A stretch of 64,000 nucleotides of DNA from Prolixibacteraceae bacterium (GTDB taxonomy: Bacteria > Bacteroidota > Bacteroidia > Bacteroidales > Prolixibacteraceae). The notes beneath the pieces are model-generated. The model saw only the letters and a list, made by a program, of their open reading frames with translations, did not search any database and was not told the DNA's origin. The stretch spans positions 263,178-327,177 of the forward strand of contig JALNYZ010000003.1 in assembly GCA_023229575.1 (NCBI GenBank). Direction: 5' to 3'. This document shows, piece by piece, positions 1 to 8,653 of the stretch; position 1 is the stretch's first letter; every line of letters starts with the position of its first letter. The translations under genes were made by a program, and so were the position numbers.

Positions 1-918
1 GGAGAAGAGGTGCAGTCCGGCGATGGTAAACTCCTCACGGGTAATAAACTCTGAGGGATCGTTGGTTTTCAACTCCTGATATTTGTCTTTAAGATATTCT
101 GATAGAGGCATTTCCATAGATGATGCGTATAACGCTTTTTGTTCCAGAATGGTCAATAAGTCAACAAATAGCGGTGGGGGTGGTTCAAGTTTGCCGGATC
201 TCGGTTCCAGTTTTTGAATGTTTTCAGCATACCTGGGTTCCAGTGTGCCCAAATGTTCGACCTTCACATCTTGTTTTTTCAATACCCGTTTTGGGGCCGC
301 CTCCACTTTTCTCTGTTTTTTTTCCGGCTGAGCAGGGAGGGATTTGTTTCCGGCTGCTTCTGCCTCCGGTGCTTTGTCTCGCCTCTTTGGGAGCGATGTT
401 TCCACAATTTGAGTTGAAGTTGATTGGGTTTTTCTTGATTCAGGGATGAAGGTGAGAAGCGTCAGCAATGCAATAGCCGCGACAGCCGCCGCCTGCGTCC
501 ACCCCGACATCCATATCGATTTTTTCTTCAATCGGTTCTTTCCTGGAAAGATTATTTTCTTGTCGGGTACAAGCCTGCACTGTTCAAATTCTTTCACAAA
601 TTTCTGTCTGTCAGGATTTTTGTTAATCCAGATTTGAAATTGATTCAGCTCTTCTTCACGCATGTCGCCTTCCATGGCGGCGATGGCAGATTGCTCAAAA
701 TGTACGGGATCGTCGAACTCCTCTTTTTTGAGGAGATTTTTACCGGGATAAACAAGATCTGCATCTGCCTTTAAAAATGGTGAAAGTTCATCCGTTTCAA
801 CGGCCAGATCCGGGTGCTCAATTCTAAAAAGACGCACCATCTCCATTTGCCCCGGATCGAGATTTCCCTCGAGATAGTCGAGGAACCAGCTTTCGTAGTT
901 GTCCAGGTTAATCATCAT
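1..918 (-). CDS. Anti-sigma-factor-like membrane protein (partial, C-terminus off the left edge)
   Basis: An open frame of 306 codons runs from ATG at 918 to the first base of the window without a stop, so the C-terminus is missing. The N-terminal ~130 residues are acidic and soluble (it begins MINLDNYESWFLDYLEGNLD after the first Met), as in anti-sigma proteins that hold a sigma factor at the membrane. A single membrane segment lies near residues 140-157 (AAAVAAIALLTLLTF), followed by a Lys/Pro-rich tail that should be periplasmic. Its ATG overlaps the stop of the sigma gene by 4 bases, which indicates translational coupling. The role as anti-sigma factor is inferred from position and architecture; no named anti-sigma domain was recognised. 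Confidence 0.75.
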   Translation of the reverse strand, partial: MMINLDNYESWFLDYLEGNLDPGQMEMVRLFRIEHPDLAVETDELSPFLKADADLVYPGKNLLKKEEFDDPVHFEQSAIAAMEGDMREEELNQFQIWINKNPDRQKFVKEFEQCRLVPDKKIIFPGKNRLKKKSIWMSGWTQAAAVAAIALLTLLTFIPESRKTQSTSTQIVETSLPKRRDKAPEAEAAGNKSLPAQPEKKQRKVEAAPKRVLKKQDVKVEHLGTLEPRYAENIQKLEPRSGKLEPPPPLFVDLLTILEQKALYASSMEMPLSEYLKDKYQELKTNDPSEFITREEFTIAGLHLFS

Positions 919-1400
919 AGGATGGCGTTGATGGTACCGATGTAATCTTTCAGGAATATCCTGGCACGGTAGATGTAAACCTTTACCTGGGCTTCGGAGA
1001 GCCCGGTAATTTCACCGATCTCCCGGTAGGAGTACCCTTCGTAATCGCGCAACAGGAGAACAGATTTCTGAACCTCCGGGAGTTTGTCCACTGCCTGGTG
1101 CATCAACTCCTGGAGGTCGCTGTAGCCTTGCTCTTCCGCCCTGTCCGGTAACTTTTTTGATTCGACCAGCGTCTCCTTCTTCCGTTTCCGGATATTGTCG
1201 ACCATGGTGTGGTGCGCAGTCGTAAAAAGCCACGACTTCACCTTGAGCGGATCGACCTGCTCCCTGTGGACCCAAAGCTTTTCATAACAATCCTGTACAA
1301 TGTCCTGTGCAGACATGGCATGGCCCAGGTTCTTCAGGGAATAGCGGTACAAAGCATCCGCCCAGTCGTCAACAGCCCGGTTGTAATCGGCAACAGTCAT
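915..1400 (-). CDS. RNA polymerase sigma factor, ECF subfamily (sigma-70 family)
   Basis: 161 residues, the usual size for an ECF sigma factor. Region 2 occupies about residues 14-75 (ALYRYSLKNLGHAMSAQDIV, then the Trp/Phe/Thr-rich part SWLFTTAHHTMVDNIRK that recognises -10 DNA). Region 4 is at about 105-152, with the helix-turn-helix EGYSYREIGEITGLSEAQVK. It should direct RNA polymerase to a small regulon and be restrained by the membrane protein encoded immediately downstream, whose start codon overlaps this stop. The target genes cannot be told from this window. Confidence 0.92.
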   Translation of the reverse strand: MTVADYNRAVDDWADALYRYSLKNLGHAMSAQDIVQDCYEKLWVHREQVDPLKVKSWLFTTAHHTMVDNIRKRKKETLVESKKLPDRAEEQGYSDLQELMHQAVDKLPEVQKSVLLLRDYEGYSYREIGEITGLSEAQVKVYIYRARIFLKDYIGTINAIL

Positions 1401-1551
1401 TGTCAGGATATCCGTTTTTGGAATAAGACGATTAAGTTAGCCAAAAGTTACAGCGGCACGAAATTTGTAGTAAAAAGAGTTAAATATCCTGAAATTGCCC
1501 TAACGGGGATTAAAATTTTCACCAACAGCAGCGGCTGTTTCTTTAATATCG

Positions 1552-1559
1552 TATTTTTG
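1552..1559 (+). promoter_or_regulatory. Probable Bacteroidetes promoter -7 box for the S41 peptidase
   Basis: TATTTTTG matches the Bacteroidetes -7 consensus TAnnTTTG and lies 26 bases before the ATG at 1585. The -33 element is not clear. Confidence 0.45.
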
Positions 1560-1584
1560 TCGTACAAGTTAAAAACGGAGAATA

Positions 1585-3117
1585 ATGAAGATAGTTAAAA
1601 TAAGTGGCTTAATGCTTTGGTCTTTAGTGGTATTGGCTACCTTGACCCAATGCAGGAAAGAAGCAGTTTTGCCTACCCAGGTCGATCCGGTAGTTCCTCC
1701 GGTAGTTACGCCTATAGTAATACCCAATGCATCGGAGGTCAATACCTTCGTTTGGTCCAACATGCACGATTACTATTTGTGGAACGACAAGGTCCCAAAC
1801 CTGACCAATACCTATTACCAGATGCTCACTTCCACAAGTTCCAATTACCAGCGGAACAAGGACAGTCTGAATGTCTACCTGAATAAATTTTCGGACCCGT
1901 CCAAACTTTTCAACGATTTGTTATACCAGTACAAGGTCGTAGACAAGTGGTCTTTTATTGTCAGTGATTACTCCATTATTGACAACTGGATTGCCGGCAT
2001 TTCAAAAACCATGGGTTACGATTACCAGCTCTATTACCTCAACAGTACATCTGCGGATATTATTGGTGTAGTGCGCTATGTACTGAAGGGATCCCCGGCC
2101 GATCTTGCCGGTGTGCAGCGCGGGGACATTTTTGCAAAGGTTGACGGTGTCCAGTTAACAGATGCCAACTATACGGCCAATCTGGTTAACAAGGAGTCTT
2201 TTACGCTCACCTTTGCCAAGATTGTCAATGGCGTTATCACACCGACCGGTAAAACAGCATCCATGACCGCTGTACAACTGCAGGAAGATCCGGTATACCT
2301 GAACAAGGTGATAGATGTCAATGGGGCCAAGGTGGGTTATCTGGTTTACAATGGCTTTACCTCCGATTTTGACCTTGAATTAAATACTGTTTTTCAACAA
2401 TTTAAAACTGCAGGTGTTTCCAAAATCATTCTTGATCTGCGTTACAACGGGGGAGGTTCGGTTCAGTCGGCCATCTACATGGCCAGCATGATTTATACCA
2501 CCAATACCTCGACCCTGTTTACCAAGAGCGTCTACAACGGGATCCTGACGCCATATATCACCACCACCTATGGGGCAAGCTTTTTTAACAGCAATTTTGC
2601 CGATAAAATCAACACAACGGCCATCAATACATTGAACCTGAAAGATATCTACTTTATTGTTTCGGGCGAGACCGCTTCTGCCAGCGAATTGTTGATCAAT
2701 GGATTAAAACCATATATGAACGTCAAATTATTTGGCCTCAACACATACGGGAAATATGTTGCCTCATTAACACTAAAGGATTATGATGCCAACAACAACC
2801 TGGTTACCACCCACAAATATGCCATGCAGCCAATTGTGGCCAAATATGCCAATTCATTGGGCGTATCCGATTTCGTAACCGGACTTGTCCCTGATGTTAA
2901 TGTGGATGAAAAGAAGTCTGCGATGCTTCAGCTCGGGGATGAAAATGAGTATCTCCTGAAAACGGTACTGGATTATATCAAGGGACTGAAATCACAAAGA
3001 TTGACAACGCTTGGTAGTCTGGCCAATTCAAGGTCGCTCGTTGCGAGAAAGGATTTGATGCAGTTCTCCAGGGACATGTATGTTGATCCTCAGAAATTGG
3101 CAAAACGGAGCAGATAA
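1585..3117 (+). CDS. S41 family (C-terminal processing) peptidase, lipoprotein
   Basis: 510 residues. The N-terminus is a lipoprotein-type signal with Cys23 (LATLTQC), so the protein is probably anchored in the envelope. A PDZ-like segment lies near residues 168-190 (GSPADLAGVQRGDIFAKVDG). The S41 core follows, with ILDLRYNGGGS near 282, the nucleophile region ETASASE near 363-368, and a later TYGKYVA that could supply the general-base lysine. Family members cleave unstructured C-termini of envelope proteins. It is a single gene with its own likely promoter (TATTTTTG at 1552-1559), divergent from the sigma operon. It is not closely related to the other S41 peptidase at 4728. Confidence 0.88.
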   Translation: MKIVKISGLMLWSLVVLATLTQCRKEAVLPTQVDPVVPPVVTPIVIPNASEVNTFVWSNMHDYYLWNDKVPNLTNTYYQMLTSTSSNYQRNKDSLNVYLNKFSDPSKLFNDLLYQYKVVDKWSFIVSDYSIIDNWIAGISKTMGYDYQLYYLNSTSADIIGVVRYVLKGSPADLAGVQRGDIFAKVDGVQLTDANYTANLVNKESFTLTFAKIVNGVITPTGKTASMTAVQLQEDPVYLNKVIDVNGAKVGYLVYNGFTSDFDLELNTVFQQFKTAGVSKIILDLRYNGGGSVQSAIYMASMIYTTNTSTLFTKSVYNGILTPYITTTYGASFFNSNFADKINTTAINTLNLKDIYFIVSGETASASELLINGLKPYMNVKLFGLNTYGKYVASLTLKDYDANNNLVTTHKYAMQPIVAKYANSLGVSDFVTGLVPDVNVDEKKSAMLQLGDENEYLLKTVLDYIKGLKSQRLTTLGSLANSRSLVARKDLMQFSRDMYVDPQKLAKRSR

Positions 3118-3202
3118 GAACTATGCTTAGTTATATGTTATTAGATATGAGCGACTGTAAGTGTACACTTCAATATTGATGCAAACAATGCATGATTATT
3201 TG

Positions 3203-3210
3203 TATTTTTG
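3203..3210 (+). promoter_or_regulatory. Probable promoter -7 box for the UPF0175/DUF3368 pair
   Basis: TATTTTTG matches TAnnTTTG and is followed 16 bases later by the ATG at 3227. The short leader is typical of Bacteroidetes genes. Confidence 0.45.
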
Positions 3211-3226
3211 ATAAAAAAATTGAATT

Positions 3227-3487
3227 ATGAACACGCAACCCATTACCATAGATCTTCCTTCTGATATTCTTCTCGCATTGAACGAAACAGAAGCCGAGCT
3301 TAAACAAGGAATAAAGACTTCGTTGGCTATGAGATTATATAGATTGCAAAAACTTACTATTGGAAAAGCAGCTCAATTATCAGGACTTTCAAGATTTGAA
3401 TTTGAAACATTGCTCTCTGAGAATGAGATACCAATTTCAAATCTTACAATAGACGAGGTAATGGATGATAGTAAAAAGCTTAAATAG
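3227..3487 (+). CDS. UPF0175 family antitoxin-like protein
   Basis: 86 residues with the UPF0175 pattern: a short beta strand (ITIDLPSDILLAL), a helix ending in a Lys/Arg-rich stretch (SLAMRLYRLQKLTIGKAAQL), and a helix-turn-helix-like end (GLSRFEFETLLSENEIPI). UPF0175 proteins usually sit immediately before a DUF3368 PIN-like protein, as here: the stop at 3485-3487 is one base before the partner's ATG. By analogy with other PIN-linked pairs it is probably the DNA-binding antitoxin. That role is an inference from family context. The pair is more AT-rich than its neighbours, which suggests recent acquisition. Confidence 0.85.
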   Translation: MNTQPITIDLPSDILLALNETEAELKQGIKTSLAMRLYRLQKLTIGKAAQLSGLSRFEFETLLSENEIPISNLTIDEVMDDSKKLK

Positions 3488-3488
3488 A

Positions 3489-3989
3489 ATGGGAAATGGA
3501 CTTGTAATAGCAGATTCAGGATCCATATTTTCATTGGCGCTTATTGATAAACTTGAAATTTTATATGGATTATTTGATAATATAAGGATTCCTCAAGCTG
3601 TTTGGAATGAAATAACATACGATAAAACAAAACAGGATTACCAGAAGCTTTATAATTTTTTCAAGGACAAGACTTGTCAAATATCAGGATTAAACGAATT
3701 GACCTTTGTGATGGATTACGGGGAATCTGAATCGCTAATTCTGTATATAGAATTGCATGCTGATTTTCTACTGATTGACGATAAAAAGGCAAGAAGAATA
3801 GCTGAGAATCTAGATATTAAGTGTATTGGGTTAATTGGTCTGCTTTCAATTGCAAAAGATAAAGGATTGATTGGAAAGTTAAAACCAATTTTTGAAACAT
3901 TCTTGCAAAACAAGCGTTTTTATTCAGTCGACCTGCTAAATGCTATATTGATGGCTAAAGGAGAAGAAATAATAAGCTACAATGCATAA
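3489..3989 (+). CDS. DUF3368 PIN-like nuclease, putative toxin of the UPF0175 pair
   Basis: 166 residues from the ATG at 3489, chosen because VIADSGSIFSLALIDK, with the first conserved Asp of the PIN fold, then lies near the N-terminus. An upstream ATG at 3465 would overlap the antitoxin gene. Further acidic positions typical of PIN domains follow: a Glu in AVWNEI, DYGESESL, and LLIDDKKARRIA. DUF3368 proteins are thought to be ribonucleases controlled by the upstream UPF0175 partner. The toxin role has not been shown for this protein; the assignment is from family and operon structure. Confidence 0.85.
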   Translation: MGNGLVIADSGSIFSLALIDKLEILYGLFDNIRIPQAVWNEITYDKTKQDYQKLYNFFKDKTCQISGLNELTFVMDYGESESLILYIELHADFLLIDDKKARRIAENLDIKCIGLIGLLSIAKDKGLIGKLKPIFETFLQNKRFYSVDLLNAILMAKGEEIISYNA

Positions 3990-4082
3990 CAAACTGGCAG
4001 ATTCCTTGTTCATTTAATTCCCAAAGATGATGTTTGGATTTCAAGTGTTTCATTTACAGAAAGCAACAGTATATATGCAGTT

Positions 4083-4110
4083 CATCACTCATCACTTATA
4101 ACTCATAACT
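4083..4110. repeat. Solo arm of an ATAACTCATAACT word repeat
   Basis: CACTTATAACTCATAACT matches one arm of the large hairpin at 48984-49044. Here no complementary arm is present, so no hairpin forms. It sits between the DUF3368 gene and dCMP deaminase. Confidence 0.55.
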
Positions 4111-4148
4111 GGTCACAACTGCTTAATAAAAGAATAAATGATCTTGGA

Positions 4149-4577
4149 ATGAATGATAAACAATTGAAGCTCGATGAGCGTTACCTTCGGATGGCAGCTG
4201 TCTGGGCCGAGAATTCCTATTGTATACGCCGGCAGGTAGGCGCCCTGCTGATAAAAAACAAAATGATCATCTCCGATGGGTACAACGGTACTCCCTCCGG
4301 ATTTGAGAATATCTGTGAAGACGAAAACAACAAGACTAAGCCTTATGTGCTTCATGCAGAGGCCAATGCCATTACGAAAGTCGCCAAATCGCACAACAGC
4401 AGTGATGGTGCAACACTGTACGTTACCTCTTCACCCTGCATCGAGTGTGCCAAATTGATTATCCAGGCCGGAATTGTCAGGGTCGTCTTTTCAGAGAATT
4501 ACCACATGAACGATGGGATTGAGCTACTGGAAAGGGCGAAGATTGAGGTGGTGCAGATTGCAATGCCTCAAGAGTAG
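4149..4577 (+). CDS. dCMP deaminase (cytidine/deoxycytidylate deaminase family, ComE-like)
   Basis: 142 residues. The zinc-dependent deaminase signature is complete: His69-Ala-Glu71 (HAEANAI) supplies a zinc ligand and the catalytic Glu, and Pro96-Cys97-x-x-Cys100 supplies the other two zinc ligands. The upstream segment GALLIKNKMIISDGYNG contains the substrate-pocket Asn-Gly typical of dCMP deaminases. It converts dCMP to dUMP, feeding thymidylate synthesis in the cytoplasm. It is followed by the 9-base word repeat at 4586-4656 and is probably a single-gene unit. Confidence 0.92.
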   Translation: MNDKQLKLDERYLRMAAVWAENSYCIRRQVGALLIKNKMIISDGYNGTPSGFENICEDENNKTKPYVLHAEANAITKVAKSHNSSDGATLYVTSSPCIECAKLIIQAGIVRVVFSENYHMNDGIELLERAKIEVVQIAMPQE

Positions 4578-4585
4578 TTTAAAAA

Positions 4586-4656
4586 GTTTGAAGGGTTTAA
4601 AAATTGTTTGAAGGGTTAACATTTCAAACGTTTCAAACATTTCAAACGTTTCAAAC
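4586..4656. repeat. Imperfect inverted 9-bp word repeat (GTTTGAAat family)
   Basis: Two GTTTGAAGG units (4586 and 4606) face four contiguous 9-base units at 4621-4656, alternating ATTTCAAAC and GTTTCAAAC. The arms are complementary, so the transcript can fold into a hairpin behind the dCMP deaminase gene, perhaps as a terminator. The same word forms the 14-copy array at 63875-64000. Confidence 0.7.
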
Positions 4657-4727
4657 CAGTTCCTAGAGCTTAAATTACTATAGTGAACATTATAAGATCA
4701 AAGTAGAAATAGCATACAATTCGTTAA

Positions 4728-6353
4728 ATGGAAAACAACAACAAATTATCAACATGGATGCCCGTTTTTTTGGCGGTAACGCTCATATTCGGTGTCTGGT
4801 TAGGGATAAAATTGCAGAACAGAAAAATTGGCGCCCTTGTACCGGCACAGCTCCGCGCTAACAGCAAGCTGGACATGGTTGTGAAATTGATTGAAGGAAA
4901 TTATGTAGACACGGTAGATTCAAAGAAGATCGTTGAGGATGCGATTCCTGAGATGCTCAAACAGTTGGATCCGCATACCACCTATATTCCTGCCAAAGAT
5001 ATGCAGGGGGTTACCGAAGAGATGACCGGTAATTTTGGGGGCATTGGCGTTCAGTTCTCCATTCAGAACGACACAGTAATGGTTATTGATGTGATATCGG
5101 GAGGACCCTCTCAAAAGTTGGGCATCCGGGCCGGTGACAGAATTGTGAGGGTAGGGGATTCTACCATGGTGGGCAAGAACGTCAAAAACGAACTTGTTTT
5201 CAAGAAATTGCGCGGGCCAAAGGGTACCAAGGTTAATGTGAGCATCTGGCGCAAGGGATTGCCCGATTTGCTGAGTTTCAATATTACCAGGGGTGATATT
5301 CCAATAAATAGTGTTGATGTCTCATACCTGATCGACAACAAGACCGGATATGTGAAAATTGGCCGTTTTGCTGAACATACCTACGATGAGTTTATGGGCG
5401 CCATGGCCAAATTGGAAAGTGGAGGCGCCGACCGGGTCATCATTGACCTACGGGGCAATCCGGGAGGCTATTTAAGCGCTGTTATCCGCATGGTGAGCGA
5501 ATTGCTAGACAAAGGCGAACACATCGTTTATACCACCGGAAGAACGCAGCCCAAAAGGGAATTTGATGCGGAAAACCGTGGAAAGTTCTTCGGAAAGAGA
5601 GTGGTGATACTTGTAGATGAATATTCTGCGTCGGCCAGTGAGATCTTTGCCGGAGCGGTTCAGGACAACGACCGGGGAACCATCATCGGCAGACGTACTT
5701 TCGGCAAAGGACTGGTCCAGGAGCAGATCCCGTTTTACGATGGTTCTGCCATTCGTCTGACAGTTGCCAGGTACTATACCCCTTCTGGAAGGTGCATTCA
5801 AAAATCCTACCGGAAGGGAACGGATGATTATTATGCCGACCTGACCCGACGTTTTGTCCATGGGGAGATGGAGCAAAAGGACAGCATTCACATGGCTGAT
5901 ACGGCTAAATATTTTACCCGTCTGAAACGGGTTGTCTATGGCGGAGGGGGAATCATGCCCGACATCTTTGTTCCGGCCGACACTTCCGGAAACTCTGCCT
6001 ACCTCTTCAAAATCATGCAAAAGGGGCTGGTTTACCAATATGCGTTCGACTATGCAGACAAGCACCGTGCAGAGTTGTCTAAACTTAAAACAGGCGCTGA
6101 ATTTTCGGATCTTTTACGAAAACGGGCAATATTTGGTGCGTTTTTACAGTACGCTGTTAAAAACGGAGTAGCCAACAATGAAACTGGCATCAAGACTTCG
6201 GGCAAGATTATTGAAACCCAATTGATGGCATACATTGCCAGAAACATCATTGGGGAAGAGGGTTTTTACAGCATTATCAGCACCATTGACAATACGTTGC
6301 AGGATGCGGTAAAGACCATCAACAGCAAGGACAAGATGGTTAGTGTACAGTAA
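4728..6353 (+). CDS. Carboxy-terminal processing protease, S41A family (CtpA/Prc-like)
   Basis: 541 residues. One N-terminal membrane anchor (residues 10-26) places the enzyme in the periplasm. The N-terminal region contains QLDPHTTYIPAKDM and GNFGGIGVQF, both typical of CTPs. A PDZ domain spans about 95-175 (GGPSQKLGIRAGDRIVRVGD). The catalytic core has IDLRGNPGGY, then YSASASEIFAGAVQD with the serine nucleophile at 302 or 304, and the general-base lysine K327 in FGKGLVQ. It should trim or degrade periplasmic proteins from their C-termini. It is a stand-alone gene, complete, and longer and better conserved than the S41 lipoprotein at 1585. Confidence 0.95.
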   Translation: MENNNKLSTWMPVFLAVTLIFGVWLGIKLQNRKIGALVPAQLRANSKLDMVVKLIEGNYVDTVDSKKIVEDAIPEMLKQLDPHTTYIPAKDMQGVTEEMTGNFGGIGVQFSIQNDTVMVIDVISGGPSQKLGIRAGDRIVRVGDSTMVGKNVKNELVFKKLRGPKGTKVNVSIWRKGLPDLLSFNITRGDIPINSVDVSYLIDNKTGYVKIGRFAEHTYDEFMGAMAKLESGGADRVIIDLRGNPGGYLSAVIRMVSELLDKGEHIVYTTGRTQPKREFDAENRGKFFGKRVVILVDEYSASASEIFAGAVQDNDRGTIIGRRTFGKGLVQEQIPFYDGSAIRLTVARYYTPSGRCIQKSYRKGTDDYYADLTRRFVHGEMEQKDSIHMADTAKYFTRLKRVVYGGGGIMPDIFVPADTSGNSAYLFKIMQKGLVYQYAFDYADKHRAELSKLKTGAEFSDLLRKRAIFGAFLQYAVKNGVANNETGIKTSGKIIETQLMAYIARNIIGEEGFYSIISTIDNTLQDAVKTINSKDKMVSVQ

Positions 6354-6387
6354 AAAAGAGGGATGGGCCGGCGCTCATCCTTCTTTT

Positions 6388-6669
6388 TTATTTCACCAAA
6401 CCTTCCAGTTTTTTGTAGGCATCATTGACGCCTTTGACATAATCTTGTTTTAGTTTCAGATAAAACCCTTTGACCAGTTTGGGGTTATCTTTTCCGTCCG
6501 GATTGTTGATTTTGTCAATTGTGGTATTATGCAGGAGAACGATTTCGTCAATCACTGCCATTGCTTCCATCTCTTTGCCATTGAAGGTCTGTACAAAATC
6601 GATGCAGTCACCGATCATCTGTGAAGATAAGAACCCTATCTCCTTCTTTAACTGTCTGATACTTGCCAT
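6388..6669 (-). CDS. Conserved hypothetical protein, small alpha-helical
   Basis: 93 residues, predicted to be mostly alpha-helical, with no signal peptide or membrane segment. It begins MASIRQLKKEIGFLSSQMIG. I do not assign it to a named family, though proteins of this kind are common in Bacteroidetes beside envelope genes. It lies 19 bases downstream of the Ig-like lipoprotein gene on the same strand and is probably cotranscribed. No catalytic motif is visible. Confidence 0.7.
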   Translation of the reverse strand: MASIRQLKKEIGFLSSQMIGDCIDFVQTFNGKEMEAMAVIDEIVLLHNTTIDKINNPDGKDNPKLVKGFYLKLKQDYVKGVNDAYKKLEGLVK

Positions 6670-6688
6670 AACTTATGATTGGATTGGT

Positions 6689-8566
6689 TTAAAAAAGTTT
6701 TGTTTTTTGAGGGGCAATGTTGCCCTTCTTCTTCCTGAGTGATTTCTCCGCTTCCATTTCTTCATCGATAATCTTTTTTCTAAATCCTTCAGGATCAGGA
6801 AGTGTCCAGATATCCTTGTTGTCCCAGTTGGAGCGTACTTTGATGACGCTAAGGTTATAACAGACCTCTTCTGGTTCAATTTTCTCCTTGAGGTTACCCG
6901 AATCCCAAACGCCATTTTTGTTCCTGTCGAAGATGGCCTTCATCAAGTATTTTTTTGGTTCAAGGAATGGGATGGTGACCTCTTGATCCTTATCTATATT
7001 TACACTCTTCACCACCTTCTCGTCGGCAGCATTCTCCAAAATCTGGATAATAGTTGGCCCCTTTACGTTCTTGATGGTGAAAATTATTTTGCCATAGTGT
7101 TCCTCCTCCTGGGTCCTGAACTCGGTTTTGAGCGCCTTGCCATACATCCCATAGATCGTATGAAGCGCCGTCGAATCAATTGTAAGCTTGTAAGAGGTGC
7201 CAAATTCCCATGGATAGGAGAGGAGGAACCTTCGGTGATTCGAAGGATCAGACTTTATTTTGGGGGAAATATTAAAAAATGAGGTATCTTTTTTTACAAA
7301 CAGCCCAATCTTTGAGGTATCGAAGGATAAAATTGGCTCAGGAGATTCTATTTGGACATCCCGGTAGGTATCCAAAATCGCGCCTAAACTCGTTGTCAAT
7401 GTCACACTTTTTTGTTCCGTGACTATTTTTCTACGCTCTTTCCTTTTACTTTTGTCTGATTTATCTATTATATTTTCGGATAGATATAACTTAACTGTGT
7501 CCTTCTTGGTAAAAAAATGGCCCAGGCTGTCCTGCTGAAGAAAAGAGAGCTTAAGGGCAAGTGTATCCCTTTTGTAAACCAGGGAATCTGTAATCCATAT
7601 TTTCAGGGTATCGGACTTTCTGCTCTTTTCAATCAGGTTCCAGGGGCCCAATGGATGAACATTAAGTACTTCTACATTGAAGGTATCTGCCGTCGAGCCG
7701 GTAAAAGTAAGATCGATGGTTTTGCGGTTGGGGCGTTCATATTTGTCGAGGTTCAGATCAAAGCCCTTCTCGAAGAACAGCGAAAAATTGACCGGATCAG
7801 GATAAAACCTTGTTTTCCCAAGGACTACCAGCGTGTCTGCGCCTGTTACTACGGTGTCCCGTTCGGGTTGAAATTGGGCAGTCGGCTCAATCCTTGAACC
7901 GAGAAAGGCTATGGAATCCACGCCGGAGGTGTATTTAAGATTGTTATCGATATCGCTCAAGGCATATATCTGATAACTGGCTGTCGGGAGATTGGTAACT
8001 GCAAAGAACCCCTGAGCATTGGTTTTTCCGATGAAATCAGGAGGTGATTTGCGCACAAGCGTATCAGAGGCGCCTTTGTAAAGAAGGATAAAACAGTTCT
8101 TGGATGGTTCCAGGTTGAAGGCATCCCTAACGAAACCAACGATGCGGAGCGAGTCTAGAGTTGGCCCGGTAGAGAAGGCTAACCGAAGGTTTTTGTATCT
8201 GTTCTTTTCGTTGTTATCGACGATTCCGTCTTTGAAATCGAGCGAATAGGTGGTGTTGGGACGAAGTTTCTCGTTCAGGTCGACAATAAAAGTTTTGCCT
8301 TTAGTTTTGAAGATGGGCTTCTTGGTGGTTGGTGGTGAAACGATAAATTTTTCATTCATTTCCTCCGGAACAACAAATTCATCGAAGGTAATTCTAACCT
8401 TGTTATCTTTAAAATTCAGCTGGTTAGCTTCCGGAATGCTCTTTACGATAACGGGAGATGTCTTGTCTTTGGGCCCCCCTTTTGGCATTCCCATGTTGGC
8501 ACACGAGTAAACCAGCAGCAATGGGACAAAAACTGAAGCAACAATATGTACAACTCTTTTTACCAC
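6689..8566 (-). CDS. Ig-like-domain (SbsA-type) lipoprotein
   Basis: 625 residues starting at a GTG codon; no ATG precedes the signal. The lipoprotein signal is VASVFVPLLLVYSC, with Cys at residue 22. Residues ~36-130 form a bacterial Ig-like domain (TSPVIVKSIPEANQLNFKDN, then VRITFDEFVVPEEM), the pattern of SbsA Ig-like domains. The remainder is beta-rich with repeated DTL segments and ends in a basic tail (EAEKSLRKKKGNIAPQ). Orthologues are widespread in Bacteroidetes with unknown function, and it probably has a structural or binding role at the cell envelope. It follows the DUF4270 gene on the same strand. Confidence 0.85.
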   Translation of the reverse strand: MVKRVVHIVASVFVPLLLVYSCANMGMPKGGPKDKTSPVIVKSIPEANQLNFKDNKVRITFDEFVVPEEMNEKFIVSPPTTKKPIFKTKGKTFIVDLNEKLRPNTTYSLDFKDGIVDNNEKNRYKNLRLAFSTGPTLDSLRIVGFVRDAFNLEPSKNCFILLYKGASDTLVRKSPPDFIGKTNAQGFFAVTNLPTASYQIYALSDIDNNLKYTSGVDSIAFLGSRIEPTAQFQPERDTVVTGADTLVVLGKTRFYPDPVNFSLFFEKGFDLNLDKYERPNRKTIDLTFTGSTADTFNVEVLNVHPLGPWNLIEKSRKSDTLKIWITDSLVYKRDTLALKLSFLQQDSLGHFFTKKDTVKLYLSENIIDKSDKSKRKERRKIVTEQKSVTLTTSLGAILDTYRDVQIESPEPILSFDTSKIGLFVKKDTSFFNISPKIKSDPSNHRRFLLSYPWEFGTSYKLTIDSTALHTIYGMYGKALKTEFRTQEEEHYGKIIFTIKNVKGPTIIQILENAADEKVVKSVNIDKDQEVTIPFLEPKKYLMKAIFDRNKNGVWDSGNLKEKIEPEEVCYNLSVIKVRSNWDNKDIWTLPDPEGFRKKIIDEEMEAEKSLRKKKGNIAPQKTKLF

Positions 8567-8653
8567 AGTTTGTCTTTAATTTACATGATCTTGGTTACAA
8601 GGCGAGCGGAACTCTATTCCCGTTTATCTCAACAATGAGGATGGGTTGGACAA

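Noticed and set aside
120..637. Plus-strand frames over the first 640 bases
   Set aside because: They are antisense to the continuous anti-sigma-like frame, whose start is coupled to the sigma gene and which has a sensible membrane helix.
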